Shown: positions 11,095 to 22,370, counted from the stretch's first letter. The stretch is DNA of 64,000 nucleotides from Nitrococcus mobilis (GCA_024102725.1 JAGFJL010000059.1:79870-143869), one strand, 5' to 3'. Notes: generated from the letters alone by a model not told the origin. Numbers and translations are program-made.

Positions 11095-11664
11095 TCACTC
11101 CTTAGCGCGGGAGATATACGCTCCGCTACGGGTATCGACTCGGACCACCTCGCCCTCCTCGATGAACAGCGGTACCTGCACCACCGCCCCGGTTTCCAGG
11201 ATTGCGGGCTTACCCCCGCCCCCGCTGGTATCGCCGCGCAGGCCGGGATCGGTCTCGACCACGACAAGATTGACGTGCGCGGGCGGTTCGACCGAGAGCG
11301 GCTCATTATTCCAGAGCGTGACCTTACACAGATCTTGCTCTTTGAGCCATTTGGACCCGTCGCCGATCACAGCTTTGCCGGCCGCGTACTGCTCGAAGCT
11401 GTCCGGCTTCATGAAATGCCAGAATTCTCCATCCGTGTAGAGATACTGCATTTCGGTCTCGATCACGTCCGCGGCTTCAACGCTGTCACCGGATTTGAAC
11501 GTCCGCTCCACCACTCGGCCAGAGCGCAAATTGCGCACCTTTACACGGTTAAAGGCCTGACCCTTGCCAGGCTTTACGAACTCGTTCTCAACAATGGCAT
11601 AAGGATCGCCGTCGAGTAGAATTTTGAGCCCCGCCTTGAACTGGCTGGTGGTATAACTGGCCAT
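11095..11664 (-). CDS. efp: translation elongation factor P
   Basis: EF-P relieves ribosome stalling at consecutive prolines. It has 189 aa and three OB/KOW-type domains. The modified residue is Lys34 in the loop KPGKGQAF, matching the beta-lysylated EF-P class rather than the rhamnosylated Arg32 class, consistent with epmA and epmB alongside. CAGGGG precedes the ATG by 4 nt. It is divergent from epmB across 122 bp. Confidence 0.98.
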   Translation of the reverse strand: MASYTTSQFKAGLKILLDGDPYAIVENEFVKPGKGQAFNRVKVRNLRSGRVVERTFKSGDSVEAADVIETEMQYLYTDGEFWHFMKPDSFEQYAAGKAVIGDGSKWLKEQDLCKVTLWNNEPLSVEPPAHVNLVVVETDPGLRGDTSGGGGKPAILETGAVVQVPLFIEEGEVVRVDTRSGAYISRAKE

Positions 11665-11772
11665 GAAACCCCTGCTTGGCGCTGAAATTCAGATACTGTT
11701 ATGGGCGTTCGACGGACCTGCACTTGCTCTGCGCGTCCCGAAGCGCGAATACTAACGGAAAACCATGGCTGT

Positions 11773-11778
11773 TAGAAT
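11773..11778 (+). promoter_or_regulatory. candidate -10 box immediately before epmB
   Basis: TAGAAT ends 8 nt before the epmB ATG (11787). If used, transcription would begin at or within one or two bases of the start codon, giving a leaderless message. No ribosome-binding site is visible there, which fits. No good -35 is seen. Confidence 0.25.
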
Positions 11779-11786
11779 AATTGCTT

Positions 11787-12806
11787 ATGAGTGAGTCCTC
11801 ACTCGCGGTACCGCCCATCACTACCCGCCTTTCCTGGCAGCAGGAACTGGCGCGGGCGGTCCGTGATCCGGCGGAGCTGGTGCGTCTGCTGGAACTTCCC
11901 ACCACCCTATTGGAACCTGCCCGACGGGCCTCCCGACATTTTCCGCTGCGCGTGCCGTATAGCTATATCGAGCGCATGGAACGCGGCAACCCCGAGGACC
12001 CTCTGCTGCGTCAGGTGCTTCCCCTCACAGTGGAGCTGGATCCCGCGCCCGGTTTTGTTGCCGATCCGGTCGGCGACCTGGGTGCCTCCAAAGGCGCGGG
12101 GGTGCTGCATAAGTATCATGGTCGAGTGTTGTTTATTACCACCGGCGCCTGCGCCATCAACTGCCGCTATTGTTTCCGCCGGCACTTCCCGTATGCCCAA
12201 GCGAACGCCTCGACCGAGCAATGGCGGCCCGCTCTACGCTATATCGCCCAGCGTCCCGAAGTCGAAGAGGTCATCTTGAGCGGCGGGGATCCTTTGACCC
12301 TAGCGGACCGCCGCTTGGCTCAACTCGTTACCCAGTTGGTCGATATTCCCCATATCCGGCGTCTGCGAATCCACACTCGCCTACCCGTAGTGCTACCCAC
12401 GCGAGTCACGGACGAACTGCTCGAGTGGCTTGCGGGCAGCCGGCTACAACCGGTCATGGTGGTGCACGCCAACCATGCCAACGAATTGGACACAACGGTG
12501 GCGAGCGCAGTCAAACGCCTGCGCGAGGCCGGAGTCACCCTGCTCAACCAAACGGTGCTGCTGCGGGGGGTCAATGACGAGGCAATGGCACTGACGGCGC
12601 TCCATCAGCGGTTGTTCGATAGCGGCATATTGCCCTATTACCTTCACCTGCTCGACCGGGTTGCGGGCGCTCGCCATTTTGCGATTACGCAAGACCGTGC
12701 CCGCGAGCTGCACCGGCAGATGGCTGCACGGCTGCCGGGATACCTGGTACCCAGACTAGTGCAAGAGATCGAAGGCGCACCGGGCAAGCGCTGGCTGCCC
12801 CCCTAA
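11787..12806 (+). CDS. epmB: L-lysine 2,3-aminomutase for EF-P (EpmB)
   Basis: EpmB is a radical-SAM, PLP-dependent enzyme that makes the (R)-beta-lysine used by EpmA. It has 339 aa. The radical-SAM cysteines are C122, C126 and C129 (ACAINCRYCFRRH), and SGGDPLTL binds SAM. It is compact and lacks the C-terminal extension of clostridial lysine aminomutases, as EpmB does. ATG 11787 is used; an in-frame ATG six bases upstream is also possible. Confidence 0.96.
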   Translation: MSESSLAVPPITTRLSWQQELARAVRDPAELVRLLELPTTLLEPARRASRHFPLRVPYSYIERMERGNPEDPLLRQVLPLTVELDPAPGFVADPVGDLGASKGAGVLHKYHGRVLFITTGACAINCRYCFRRHFPYAQANASTEQWRPALRYIAQRPEVEEVILSGGDPLTLADRRLAQLVTQLVDIPHIRRLRIHTRLPVVLPTRVTDELLEWLAGSRLQPVMVVHANHANELDTTVASAVKRLREAGVTLLNQTVLLRGVNDEAMALTALHQRLFDSGILPYYLHLLDRVAGARHFAITQDRARELHRQMAARLPGYLVPRLVQEIEGAPGKRWLPP

Positions 12807-12907
12807 GAACGACGTTCAAGCCGAACAGGTCGGCCAATCCGCGCCTATGGCTGAGCTGCAGACAGGGAAGACACCCGGACGGCACCGGGCCATGCAAAAG
12901 GAACGGT

Positions 12908-14662
12908 ATGAAGCACTCGACGATCAACCGCCTTGCGATACCGAGACAAGAACCGGCGAGCCCGGGCAGTTTCGATTATCGGCCCCGGTCGGTGGAGAAT
13001 TGGCTGCAGAATCTTCCCGTTGCCAATCTCGGCATCACCAGCCGCGCTGTATACGAATCACTGCAGGCTTGCAATCGCCAGAAGCTGCGCCCAGGCCTGC
13101 GACTGCGCCACCTGGAACAGCTCCGCGAGGTTGTTTGTTATATTGGCAATGGACTGCGCAAACAATATCTGGGTCGCGCCCTGCCCTTGCGCCCCAAGGC
13201 CAAGCAGATCGTCACACTTGCACTGCTATTGCTGCAAGAAATGGCGTTGGGTTATGAGATCTTAGTCGAGACGGCTCACTCGCAACCTCGCCCCGCGTTT
13301 GGCCGCCGCCAGCGCCTCGCCCGCGCGCTCGATCGAGCTATCCGCTACCGCTCCCGGGTTTTGCTAGAGAGCTGGATCGTCTACCAAACACCCCCCACGG
13401 ATACCTGGCGCCGACTGCATACCCTCTACGCTATTGCCGAGGCAACCGGACTCAGTGAACAGCGAGTAACTGATTCACAGCTTGCCCACCCGCGCCAGCG
13501 CAGCACGCCCGGACGCGCCTATCGGCAAGTGGTGCTGCTTGCCGCCGCAGGCCCACAGCGGATGCATCACAGTGAAATTTTAGATGCATATCGGCTGCTC
13601 GAACAATGGGCGGCGGTAGCACGGCTCGTAACGCCGGCAGATCCGGCGGCAAGCGAAGCGCTGTTCTGCATCCCGTGTGCTTTGGACGCACCGCCGCAAC
13701 CCTACCCGGCGGGTTCGGCCGGACCACAGGATCGGCTTGTACTCACCGATGCGCTACCGCGGCCCATCGAGCAGGAGTTCTCCACCACAGCCAAAAGGGC
13801 GTTCTGGCGGCGTAAGCCGCTGGCGGATATCCATCCAGAGCTCTCCCGCCGCCTATCGCTGGCGCTAGGCGCGGTGGCAGACCGGCGTCGCCAATCGCGC
13901 ATGAGAATCACAGCGCGGATCCAGGCGGTCCTTGGATTGACGACGATCCATCACACGCTGTCCCGTGAGTTCGGTCAAGATGTCGAAACGATCGCCCCGA
14001 CGCATGAGCGATTTCAATACCGCAACATGCGCTTGGCCAACCACGGAGCACCCGATGTTTGGGATCTGATCTATCCGGCCGATCTGCTGGAAATAACGCC
14101 GCAAGAGCCGCAGCGCCACATACATGATCAACCCCGCCACCTCCGCCACGAAGAGATCCTCGACTGGAACCTGATCAACGTCAGCGCCGGTGGTTATTGC
14201 CTCGTCTCAGGGCCGCAGCAAAACTCACATGCTCGTGTGGGCGAGCTCATCGCCATGCGGGAGATGACAGATCGCAACCCACCTTGGCAGCTGGGCGCGA
14301 TTCGCTGGATGCGCGTGCTGCCGGAGCAAACGCTGCAGATTGGCGTGCAGATCCTGGCATCGAGCCCAAAACCCATCCAGTTGCGGGCCGAGCACACGGA
14401 TCACCGGTTTGGCCCCTTGGAACGGGGGCTCTTGCTACCGGCCGTGACAGCGACCGATCAATCGGCGACGTTGGTCGCACCGGGACGCCACTATGTAACG
14501 CAGCGGCGCGCACGGGTGCGATACGGCCAGTGCGAAACCGTAGTGGAACTCAGCCGTGAGCTCGATACCACCGCGCATTATGTGCAGCTCGAATTCCGCT
14601 GCAGCGATCTGTTGGAGGCGGAAGGGGCGGCGCCGGACATATTGTGCCCACAGCGTGACTGA
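12908..14662 (+). CDS. PilZ-domain protein encoded next to fimX
   Basis: This is a 584-aa soluble protein, preceded by AAGGA and immediately upstream of the fimX homologue. Residues 30-300 are mostly helical with no domain I recognise. Residues 405-500 look like a PilZ c-di-GMP-binding domain: NVSAGG (424-429) fits [D/N]xSxxG, followed by the typical strand LGAIRWMRVLPEQTLQIGVQIL. The upstream Arg motif is imperfect (PRHLRHEE instead of RxxxR), so c-di-GMP affinity is uncertain. A basic C-terminal segment (QRRARVRYGQ) follows. A large uncharacterised gene also precedes fimX in Pseudomonas. A role with FimX in pilus control is inferred from position. Confidence 0.7.
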   Translation: MKHSTINRLAIPRQEPASPGSFDYRPRSVENWLQNLPVANLGITSRAVYESLQACNRQKLRPGLRLRHLEQLREVVCYIGNGLRKQYLGRALPLRPKAKQIVTLALLLLQEMALGYEILVETAHSQPRPAFGRRQRLARALDRAIRYRSRVLLESWIVYQTPPTDTWRRLHTLYAIAEATGLSEQRVTDSQLAHPRQRSTPGRAYRQVVLLAAAGPQRMHHSEILDAYRLLEQWAAVARLVTPADPAASEALFCIPCALDAPPQPYPAGSAGPQDRLVLTDALPRPIEQEFSTTAKRAFWRRKPLADIHPELSRRLSLALGAVADRRRQSRMRITARIQAVLGLTTIHHTLSREFGQDVETIAPTHERFQYRNMRLANHGAPDVWDLIYPADLLEITPQEPQRHIHDQPRHLRHEEILDWNLINVSAGGYCLVSGPQQNSHARVGELIAMREMTDRNPPWQLGAIRWMRVLPEQTLQIGVQILASSPKPIQLRAEHTDHRFGPLERGLLLPAVTATDQSATLVAPGRHYVTQRRARVRYGQCETVVELSRELDTTAHYVQLEFRCSDLLEAEGAAPDILCPQRD

Positions 14663-14693
14663 CAGCGCGCGGCTAGAGAATTCAGGATAAGGA

Positions 14694-16775
14694 ATGACAG
14701 CCGAAAAAAACCTGCTGCGACTGGTAATCGCCGAAGAATCACGCAATGACGCCGAACACCTAATCAATGTTCTGCGCAATGCCGGTTTCGCCGTGCGCGC
14801 CACCTCGGTGGAGGATGAAGAGACGCTGCAGACAGCGCTATCCGAATGCCGCCATGATCTGTTCATCTGTGCGCCCCAGTTGGAACAACTGCCCCTGGAG
14901 AGCGCAGCCCAGATCGCATTGCAATCCGATCGGGATGCCCCGTTGCTTGTCCTCAACGAGCACCCTGATCCGGAACTGCGCCTTCAGGTGATGCGCATGG
15001 GTGCGGCGGATTTGGTCGATAAAGGCGATGCCGAACACTTCCGCTTAGTGATCGAGCGGGAGTTCCACAACCTCCGCGAGCGCCGCCGCCTACGCCAGCT
15101 CGAAACCGCCCTGCGCGAGACAGAGCGGCGTTGCCATGCTCTGCTGGACAACTCCCGAGACGCCATCGCCTATGTTCACGAGGGAATGCACATTTACGCC
15201 AATGCAGCCTACCTGGAGCGGTTCGGCATGACTCGCGGCGAAGCCATCGAGGGCATGCCCATCCTCGATCTGATCGCCGCCGATGATCAGATCCACTTCA
15301 AGGATTTCTTGAGGCGCTACAGCCAGGGGAAACACAACGAGGACCACCTGGAGATAAGCATCCGCGGGCCCGCAGGAGAAACCCAAGCGGTGGTCATGCA
15401 CTTCTCCGGCGCCAACATCGACGGCGAGCCCTGCACCCAGATCCTCATGCGCAGCAAGAACACAGGACTGGAGCAGGAATTGGCCAGCCTCAGCCGCCGC
15501 GACATGCTAACCGGCTTGTTCAACCGCAAATATTTTCTCGAACAGCTCGATCGGAGCCTCGCCGAACGGACCACCGCGGGCGCGGGACAGAGCCTGGGAC
15601 TGCTCTATCTCCAGACCGATAATCTAGAGGCTGCCCATGCGAGCTTAGGGGTCACGTCGGTGGAACTGGTTCTCAACGACATCGCCAGGCTCATCGAAGG
15701 ACAGATCGGCGAAGATGACATAGCCGCGCACTATGCGAACACCGTATTTACCATTCTGCTGCCGAACCGTACCGTCCACGGCACGATTGGGCTGGCCGAG
15801 GCGCTACGCCAAAGCATTGAGGAACATGTCTCAGAAGCCGGCAACCGAACGATAACAAAATCTTGCAGCATCGGCATTGCCATGCTAAGCGAAGGCGTGG
15901 CCAACGCACCCCAGGCCATCAATCTGGCCGCCGAGGCGAGCGAGGCAGCACGCCTTGCAGGAGGTAACCGCGTTCACCTTCATGCCACCGCCGAGCAGAG
16001 CGGAAGCGAGAGCGGCAATGACTGGAAGAGCCGGCTCGAACACGCGCTGGCCGATGAAGCTTTCTATCTGATGTACCAGCCGATGGTCTCACTGTCCGGG
16101 GATCAGACTGAGCGCTACGAAGCGCGCCTGCGATTGAGCGGCGATAACGACCAACCCTTGGCGCCGCGCGATTTCATGCCGTTTGCGGATCAATGCGGCC
16201 TAACTCCGGCCATCGATCGTTGGCTGACGCAAACCGTGCTCGCGGCGATCGCCCAGCGCCGCGCGGCCGGGCGTGAGCCCCGCGTGTTCATCAAAATCAC
16301 CGGCGGCACCCTCGGCGACCCGGAATTCCTACCGTTTCTTACCTCCGAGCTGGAGCGCCTGGACGTGGGGGGCGCGAGCCTCGTATTCGAGCTCAGCGAG
16401 CCAGTGGCGATAACCCAGCTCAAGCAGGCAAAGGCCTTCTATCAAGGGGTCAAGGACCTCGGCTGCGACTTTGCCTTGGATCAGTTCGGCCGCGAGCTCA
16501 ACTCCTTTCAGCTACTCAAACACATCCCAGCCGACTACCTGAAGCTCGACCGCAGTCTATGCGTCGATCTCGCGGACAGTGTGGAAACCCAACGCAAGCT
16601 CCGGCGGATCGTTGATACCGCCCACACCATGGATAAGCAAGTCATCGCCGGCTTTCTCGAGGAGGCCACCGCGCTCGCTACGCTCTGGCAATATAAGGTG
16701 GACTTGGTCCAAGGCCATTTCCTCCACGAGCCCGTTCCGGAGATGAACTACGATTTCAGCGGCATGGTGATCTAG
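14694..16775 (+). CDS. fimX: FimX-like c-di-GMP effector (REC-PAS-GGDEF*-EAL*)
   Basis: The 693 aa almost equal FimX of P. aeruginosa. Domains: a receiver-like fold at about 8-125 without the phospho-acceptor Asp (ICAP replaces the usual motif), a PAS domain at about 140-255, a GGDEF fold at about 265-425 and an EAL fold at about 445-685. Both enzymatic motifs are degenerate. GGDEF is replaced by HYANTVF (346-352), EAL reads EAR (476-478), and the metal-binding DDFG reads DQFG. The late EAL segments YLKLDRSL and VQGHFLHEP remain, so ligand binding without catalysis is expected. FimX binds c-di-GMP to localise and activate type IV pilus assembly, and the window also carries fimV and pilF. Confidence 0.88.
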   Translation: MTAEKNLLRLVIAEESRNDAEHLINVLRNAGFAVRATSVEDEETLQTALSECRHDLFICAPQLEQLPLESAAQIALQSDRDAPLLVLNEHPDPELRLQVMRMGAADLVDKGDAEHFRLVIEREFHNLRERRRLRQLETALRETERRCHALLDNSRDAIAYVHEGMHIYANAAYLERFGMTRGEAIEGMPILDLIAADDQIHFKDFLRRYSQGKHNEDHLEISIRGPAGETQAVVMHFSGANIDGEPCTQILMRSKNTGLEQELASLSRRDMLTGLFNRKYFLEQLDRSLAERTTAGAGQSLGLLYLQTDNLEAAHASLGVTSVELVLNDIARLIEGQIGEDDIAAHYANTVFTILLPNRTVHGTIGLAEALRQSIEEHVSEAGNRTITKSCSIGIAMLSEGVANAPQAINLAAEASEAARLAGGNRVHLHATAEQSGSESGNDWKSRLEHALADEAFYLMYQPMVSLSGDQTERYEARLRLSGDNDQPLAPRDFMPFADQCGLTPAIDRWLTQTVLAAIAQRRAAGREPRVFIKITGGTLGDPEFLPFLTSELERLDVGGASLVFELSEPVAITQLKQAKAFYQGVKDLGCDFALDQFGRELNSFQLLKHIPADYLKLDRSLCVDLADSVETQRKLRRIVDTAHTMDKQVIAGFLEEATALATLWQYKVDLVQGHFLHEPVPEMNYDFSGMVI

Positions 16776-16822
16776 CCCCCGCGTAGCCTCGTGCGGCGAG
16801 GGCAGCGTCTGGAAAACTGCCG

Positions 16823-19096
16823 CTAAGGGGTTTCGTCACCGCCCACCCAGAATTGCTGAACCCGCTGAAACCCCCGCGGCAGAGCGCCTCCGCGGCGGCC
16901 GCGTTGCCCGAGATAGCGCTCCAGATCACTCGGGCGCAGCGTGAGCGTGCGCTTACCCGCCTGCAGAATGACCGCACGCTCAGGAGGCACGGCCAATACG
17001 CCGGCAACCACCTCCTCGCGCGTGCTCAGCCGCGGCGGCGGTATCTGGATCAGCTTGTTACCTTTGCCCTTGCCAAGCTCCGGTAGCTCCCGCAGCGGAA
17101 AGACCAACAGCCGACCGGCCGTAGTAACCGCAACGAGGCGGTCCTGGGCCAGCGTATACACCCGAGCCGGCTTGAGCACCTGCGCCCCACCGGTGATGCT
17201 CAACGCAGCTTTACCCGCCCGGCTCTTGCTGTAGAGGTTACCCAGACGGGTGATAAACCCGTAGCCGTGATCACTTGCCAACAGCCAAAGCGACTCCGGA
17301 TCGCCGAGCAATACGTAACTGAACTCGCACCCCCCCGGCAGCGACAAGCGCCCTGTCAGCGGCTCTCCCTGCCCCCGTGCCGAGGGAAGCGTATGAGCCG
17401 GCAGAGAATAGGCACGGCCTTGCGAATCGAGAAAAACCGCCTGTTGATTGCTGCGGCCGATGGCCGCATCACGATAACCATCGCCCGCCTTATAGCTCAG
17501 ACGCTGCACGTCCACATCGTGGCCTTTGGCCGCCCGGATCCAGCCCTTCTGCGAGAGCACTAAGGTCACTGGCTCGCTGGGCACGAGTTCCGTATCGCTC
17601 AGCACGCGTGCCGAACCGCGCTGCACCAACGGCGAACAACGCGGGTCGCCGTATTTCTGGGCATCCTCTTGCAGCTCCGATTTGATCAGCGCCTTAAGCC
17701 GTGCCTCCGAACTCAGGATGGAGTGAAGCCGATCCTGCTCGCGCTGCAGCTCATCCTGCTCAGCATGAATTTTGATCTCCTCAAGCTTCGCCAGGTGGCG
17801 CAGGCGCAGTTCCAGAATGGCCTCGGCCTGGCGGTCGGTCAGTCCAAAGCGTTCCATTAACACGGGCTTGGGCTTGTCCTCGGCCCGAATGATCGCGATC
17901 ACCTCGTCGATATTGAGAAATGCGATCAAATAGCCGTCGAGAATATGCAGCCGCGCCTCGACCTTATCCAAGCGCCACTGCAGGCGCCGGCGCACCGTCT
18001 CGGTGCGAAAGCCCAACCACTCCGTCAGAATTTCCCGCAGATTACGCACCCGTGGCCGGGCATCCAAGCCGATGACGTTCAGATTCACCCGGTAGGTCTT
18101 CTCCAAGTCCGTAGTGGCGAACAAATGCTGCATCAGCGGCTCGGCGTCCACTCGGGCACTGCGCAGGGTGATGACCAATCGTGTGGGGCTGTCGTGGTCG
18201 GACTCGTCACGCAGATCCTCCACCATAGGCAGCTTTTTGCTCTGCATCTGCGCGGCGATCTGCTCCAGGACCTTGCTGCCGGAGACTTGGTAGGGCAGCG
18301 CGGTGATCACGATATCGAGCCCGTCGCGCTCCCAACAGGCGCGCTGACGCAGACCGCCGTAACCGATTTCGTAGAGGCGGCGGATGTCCTCGGCCGGAGT
18401 GATGATCTCCGCTCGGGTCGGAAAATCCGGGCCCAAAATGGCTTCACAAAGATCGGCCACACTGGCATCGGGCTGATCTAGCAGACGAGTGCAGGCGGCG
18501 ACCACCTCGCGCAGGTTATGCGGCGGGATATCGGTGGCCATACCCACCGCGATACCGGTACTGCCGTTGAGCAGCAGATTGGGGACCCGGGCCGGTAGAA
18601 TCCGAGGCTCCTCCAAGGTTCCGTCGAAATTCGGCATCCACTCCACTGTGCCCTCGCCCAACTCGGTCAGCAGGAGCTGCGCGTAACGCGTCAACCGGGC
18701 TTCGGTATACCGCATGGCCGCAAACGACTTAGGATCGTCAGCCGAACCCCAGTTGCCCTGCCCGTCCACCAACGGATAACGATAGGAGAACGGCTGCGCC
18801 ATGAGCACCATGGCCTCATAGCAGGCGGAATCGCCGTGCGGATGGTATTTACCGAGCACATCGCCGACCGTGCGGGCGGATTTTTTATACTTGGCGGCGG
18901 CGGAAATCCCGAGCTCGGACATCGCGTAGACGATGCGCCGCTGGACTGGCTTCAAACCATCGCCGAGATGGGGTAGCGCCCGGTCCAGGATGACGTACAT
19001 GGAGTAGTCCAGATACGCCTTCTCGGTGAACTCGCGCAACGGCTGGGTTTCATAATCGGCATCATGTACAGGCAATTCGCTTCCACCCCTTTGCAC
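16823..19096 (-). CDS. parC: DNA topoisomerase IV subunit A
   Basis: ParC is the DNA-cleaving subunit that decatenates daughter chromosomes. Its 757 aa align along the length with E. coli ParC. The catalytic Tyr130 is in [11 protein letters not shown]. The quinolone-resistance region [12 protein letters not shown] keeps Ser90 and Glu94 (E. coli S80 and E84), i.e. the quinolone-sensitive type. The [23 protein letters not shown] segment and a five-bladed ParC-type C-terminal domain follow. It lies 24 bp downstream of parE and converges on fimX. Confidence 0.97.
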   Translation of the reverse strand: MQRGGSELPVHDADYETQPLREFTEKAYLDYSMYVILDRALPHLGDGLKPVQRRIVYAMSELGISAAAKYKKSARTVGDVLGKYHPHGDSACYEAMVLMAQPFSYRYPLVDGQGNWGSADDPKSFAAMRYTEARLTRYAQLLLTELGEGTVEWMPNFDGTLEEPRILPARVPNLLLNGSTGIAVGMATDIPPHNLREVVAACTRLLDQPDASVADLCEAILGPDFPTRAEIITPAEDIRRLYEIGYGGLRQRACWERDGLDIVITALPYQVSGSKVLEQIAAQMQSKKLPMVEDLRDESDHDSPTRLVITLRSARVDAEPLMQHLFATTDLEKTYRVNLNVIGLDARPRVRNLREILTEWLGFRTETVRRRLQWRLDKVEARLHILDGYLIAFLNIDEVIAIIRAEDKPKPVLMERFGLTDRQAEAILELRLRHLAKLEEIKIHAEQDELQREQDRLHSILSSEARLKALIKSELQEDAQKYGDPRCSPLVQRGSARVLSDTELVPSEPVTLVLSQKGWIRAAKGHDVDVQRLSYKAGDGYRDAAIGRSNQQAVFLDSQGRAYSLPAHTLPSARGQGEPLTGRLSLPGGCEFSYVLLGDPESLWLLASDHGYGFITRLGNLYSKSRAGKAALSITGGAQVLKPARVYTLAQDRLVAVTTAGRLLVFPLRELPELGKGKGNKLIQIPPPRLSTREEVVAGVLAVPPERAVILQAGKRTLTLRPSDLERYLGQRGRRGGALPRGFQRVQQFWVGGDETP

Positions 19097-19120
19097 AGCG
19101 CCTAGGCACCGGCCGGTGCT

Positions 19121-21013
19121 TCAAAGCAGCACCTCGGCTCGATCACCTTTCGCCTCCAACCAGGCACGGCGCTGCGCCGCCGCCCGCCGGCCGAGCAGCA
19201 TGCTCAGCAGCTGCTCGGCGGCGTCCTCGGAGTCCACCGTAAGCCGCACCAAGCGCCGGGTTTCCGCCGCCATGGTGGTCTCCCGCAGCTGCTTCGGGTT
19301 CATCTCGCCAAGCCCCTTAAAGCGCGTAATTTGAGGCTTTGTCTTATTGTTCTCGGCGGCGATGCGATCGAGAACACCCCGCCGCTCCTCGTTGTCGAGG
19401 GCATAGTAAGTCTGTTTGCCGACATCGATACGATAAAGCGGCGGCATCGCGACATAGACATGACCTTGACGAACCAGCGCCGGGAAATGGCGCAGGAACA
19501 AAGCGCAGAGCAGCGTAGCGATGTGCGCGCCGTCCGGGTCGGCATCAGCCAGGATGCAAACCTTGCCATAACGCAACCGGGAGAGATCCGCCGAACCGGG
19601 CTCCACACCCAAGGCAACGGCAATGTCGTGCACCTCCTGCGAGCCCATCACCTCGGCGGGATCCACCTCCCAGGTATTCAGGATCTTGCCCCGCAGGGGC
19701 ATAACCGCCTGATACTCACGCGAGCGGGCCTGCTTCGCCGAGCCGCCGGCCGAATCCCCCTCCACCAGAAACAACTCGGTCTGGCGCAGATCCTGGCTGG
19801 TGCAATCGGCGAGCTTGCCGGGCAGTGCCGGCCCGCTCGTCACCCGCTTGCGCGCCACCTTCTTACTCGCGCGCAACCGCCGCTGGGCATTCTGAATGAT
19901 CAACGCGACGATCTGCTGCGCCGGCGCGATGTGTTGATTCAACCACAGGCTGAAGGTGTCTTTGACGACGCCGGAGACAAAGGCGGCGCACTCGCGCGAG
20001 GACAAGCGCTCCTTGGTCTGCCCGGTAAATTGGGGATTTTCGAGCTTGACCGAGAGTATGAAACTCAACCGCTCCCAAACATCATCCGGCGCGATCCGCA
20101 CGCCCCGCGGTAGCAGATTGCGAAATTCGCAGAACTCGCGGATCGCCTCGGTCAACCCGGCGCGCAGGCCATTGACATGCGTACCGCCTTGCGGCGTGGG
20201 GATCAGGTTTACATAGCTCTCTTGCACCGCCTCCCCAGCATCGGGCAGCCAGACGAGCGCCCACTCCGCGGTTTCCTGAGCGGCGCTCATCCGGCCGAGA
20301 AAGGGTGGTTCCGGTAGTCGCTCGACCAACCCAAGCGCAGCGCAGAGATAATCCGCCAGGCCATCTTCGTAATACCAAACGAGCTCTTCCTGCGCCGCCT
20401 CATCATAGAAGCGAACGCGCAGCCCGGGGCAGAGCACGGCCTTGGCCCGCAAAGCATATTGCAAGCGCGGCACAGAGAAACGCGGTGAGTCGAAATACCG
20501 GGCGTCGGGCCAAAACCGCAAGGTCGTACCGGTTTCGGCCTTGTTGAGTGCGCCGATCAGCTCGAGCTCGGAGCACTTCTCGCCCTCGACGAAGCGCATC
20601 CGCCATTGCTTGCCATCACGCCGAATCGTCACCTCCAGCCGGCGCGAGAGCGCATTCACCACGGAGACACCGACACCGTGCAGGCCACCGGAGAATTGAT
20701 AGCTGTGCTGGGAGAACTTGCCGCCAGCATGCAGCCGACTGAGAATGAGCTCTACCCCCGGCAGCCCCTCTTCGGGATGGATATCCACCGGCATACCGCG
20801 GCCATTATCGCTGACGGAAAGTGATCCGTCATTATGCAGTACGACCTCGATTCGGTCGGCAAAACCGGCCAAGGCCTCATCGACGCCATTGTCGATCACC
20901 TCCCGAGCCAAATGGTTGGGGCGTGTGGTATCCGTGTACATGCCCGGACGGCGGCGCACTGGATCCAACCCGGTCAGAACCTCGATCGAAGCGGCGTTAT
21001 AGTGTCTCGTCAT
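19121..21013 (-). CDS. parE: DNA topoisomerase IV subunit B
   Basis: This is the ATPase subunit of topoisomerase IV (630 aa). GHKL ATP-binding motifs are visible: [30 protein letters not shown] and the lid [15 protein letters not shown]. The TOPRIM motif is [15 protein letters not shown], with metal Asp residues in [11 protein letters not shown]. The length and lack of a long insert match ParE rather than GyrB. It is upstream of and co-oriented with parC and diverges from xseB. Confidence 0.97.
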   Translation of the reverse strand: MTRHYNAASIEVLTGLDPVRRRPGMYTDTTRPNHLAREVIDNGVDEALAGFADRIEVVLHNDGSLSVSDNGRGMPVDIHPEEGLPGVELILSRLHAGGKFSQHSYQFSGGLHGVGVSVVNALSRRLEVTIRRDGKQWRMRFVEGEKCSELELIGALNKAETGTTLRFWPDARYFDSPRFSVPRLQYALRAKAVLCPGLRVRFYDEAAQEELVWYYEDGLADYLCAALGLVERLPEPPFLGRMSAAQETAEWALVWLPDAGEAVQESYVNLIPTPQGGTHVNGLRAGLTEAIREFCEFRNLLPRGVRIAPDDVWERLSFILSVKLENPQFTGQTKERLSSRECAAFVSGVVKDTFSLWLNQHIAPAQQIVALIIQNAQRRLRASKKVARKRVTSGPALPGKLADCTSQDLRQTELFLVEGDSAGGSAKQARSREYQAVMPLRGKILNTWEVDPAEVMGSQEVHDIAVALGVEPGSADLSRLRYGKVCILADADPDGAHIATLLCALFLRHFPALVRQGHVYVAMPPLYRIDVGKQTYYALDNEERRGVLDRIAAENNKTKPQITRFKGLGEMNPKQLRETTMAAETRRLVRLTVDSEDAAEQLLSMLLGRRAAAQRRAWLEAKGDRAEVLL

Positions 21014-21178
21014 CTTGCGGCGGACTCCGTCCCTCCCGGTCTCTGCAATAGCCGCAGCTGCCAGCGCGGCTCGGGCCGAGGCTGGCAGTGTACCGTGTGC
21101 CCCAAACGACTGCGAGTGCGTCGCCGGCCGTCACAAGTTACACTAAGCGCGTTCGCTCGCCGCGCCAAGCGAGGCAAC

Positions 21179-21430
21179 ATGATCCAGCCAAGTGATACCG
21201 AGTTCGACTTCGAACACGCCTTACAGGAACTCGAAGAACTGGTCGGTCGCATGGAGTCGGGAGAACTCTCGCTCGAGGACTCGCTAAAGTCCTTCGAGCG
21301 GGGAATCGAGCTGACACGCGCTTGCCAGAAGGCGCTGCGCGAAGCCGAACAAAAGATCGAAATTCTCCTGGGTCAGGATGAAAACGCCGTAACCATGCCG
21401 TTCGAGGCGATCAACCATGACGGTTCTTGA
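21179..21430 (+). CDS. xseB: exodeoxyribonuclease VII small subunit
   Basis: XseB binds the catalytic XseA subunit to degrade single-stranded DNA. The ATG at 21179 gives 83 aa beginning [19 protein letters not shown], the expected size. The frame continues open further upstream over the parE promoter region, but only this start matches the family. The core [19 protein letters not shown] is typical. Its end overlaps ispA by 14 nt, the usual xseB-ispA coupling. Confidence 0.95.
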   Translation: MIQPSDTEFDFEHALQELEELVGRMESGELSLEDSLKSFERGIELTRACQKALREAEQKIEILLGQDENAVTMPFEAINHDGS

Positions 21431-22313
21431 GCGTTACCTGCCTGAGTACCAGGCTCGGGTGGAAGCCGCCTTAGAGCGCTGGCTGCCGCCGGCGCAAACG
21501 CATCCGGCCCGGCTGCACGAGGCCATGCGTTACGCAGTGCTCGGCGGCGGCAAGCGGATGCGCCCGCTATTGGTTTATGCAACCGGCGATGCCCTGCGAC
21601 TACCACGGCAGATTCTGGATGCTCCCGCCTGTGCGGTGGAGCTCATCCACTGCTACTCTCTCGTGCACGACGATCTACCGGCCATGGACGACGACGATCT
21701 GCGCCGGGGCCGCCCCACGTGCCACCGTGCCTACGATGAGGTCACGGCCATTCTCGTCGGCGATGCGCTGCAAAGCCTCGCCTTCCGGGTATTGAGCCAT
21801 TGCCCCGACGGGGAACCTGGGCCGGCCCAGGAGCGTCTGCGCATGATCGACGTTCTCAGCCTGGCCGCCGGGTCGCGCGGTATGGCCGGCGGCCAGAGCC
21901 TAGACTATGAAGCCGTGGGTCGTCAGGTTACCGTGCCGGAGCTGGAGGACATGCACATCCATAAGACGGGCGCGCTTATTCGCGCCAGCGTCATGCTCGG
22001 CGCGCTGGCGGACACCACCGCTAACACGACCTGTATGGAGCGCCTCGACCATTATGCAAAATGCGTTGGCCTCGCCTTCCAGGTCCAGGATGATGTATTG
22101 GATGTGATCGGCGACGAGGCGCGGTTGGGGAAAAGTCAGGGCGCCGATGCTCGGCTCAACAAGCCGACCTACCCGGCGCTGCTCGGACTCGACGAGGCGC
22201 GCGATTTCGCTCGTCAGCTCTGCCAGGATGCCGTGGCCAGTCTAGAGGACTTCGGCCCCGAGGCCGACTGCCTGCGAGGCGTCGCTGAATACATCGTAGC
22301 GCGCGATCACTGA
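21417..22313 (+). CDS. ispA: farnesyl diphosphate synthase
   Basis: IspA is a trans-prenyltransferase condensing DMAPP/IPP to geranyl and then farnesyl diphosphate, feeding quinone and undecaprenyl synthesis. It has 298 aa. The first aspartate-rich motif is at residues 85-91 (DDLPAMD), followed by RRGRPT. The second is [22 protein letters not shown] binds the IPP diphosphate. dxs often follows ispA; here queD and folE2 do. Confidence 0.96.
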   Translation: MTVLERYLPEYQARVEAALERWLPPAQTHPARLHEAMRYAVLGGGKRMRPLLVYATGDALRLPRQILDAPACAVELIHCYSLVHDDLPAMDDDDLRRGRPTCHRAYDEVTAILVGDALQSLAFRVLSHCPDGEPGPAQERLRMIDVLSLAAGSRGMAGGQSLDYEAVGRQVTVPELEDMHIHKTGALIRASVMLGALADTTANTTCMERLDHYAKCVGLAFQVQDDVLDVIGDEARLGKSQGADARLNKPTYPALLGLDEARDFARQLCQDAVASLEDFGPEADCLRGVAEYIVARDH

Positions 22314-22370
22314 CGTTGCTGATCCCGTCGCGTTACCCTAATATGCCATCGCGTAAACTGGGATTCACCC

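Noticed and set aside
13452..14956. minus-strand frames opposite the PilZ/fimX genes
   Set aside because: Shadows of well-supported plus-strand genes with ribosome-binding sites.
16776..16822. intrinsic terminator between fimX and parC
   Set aside because: Small stems (CCTCG/CGAGG; GGCAG/CTGCC) exist but no T-run on either strand.
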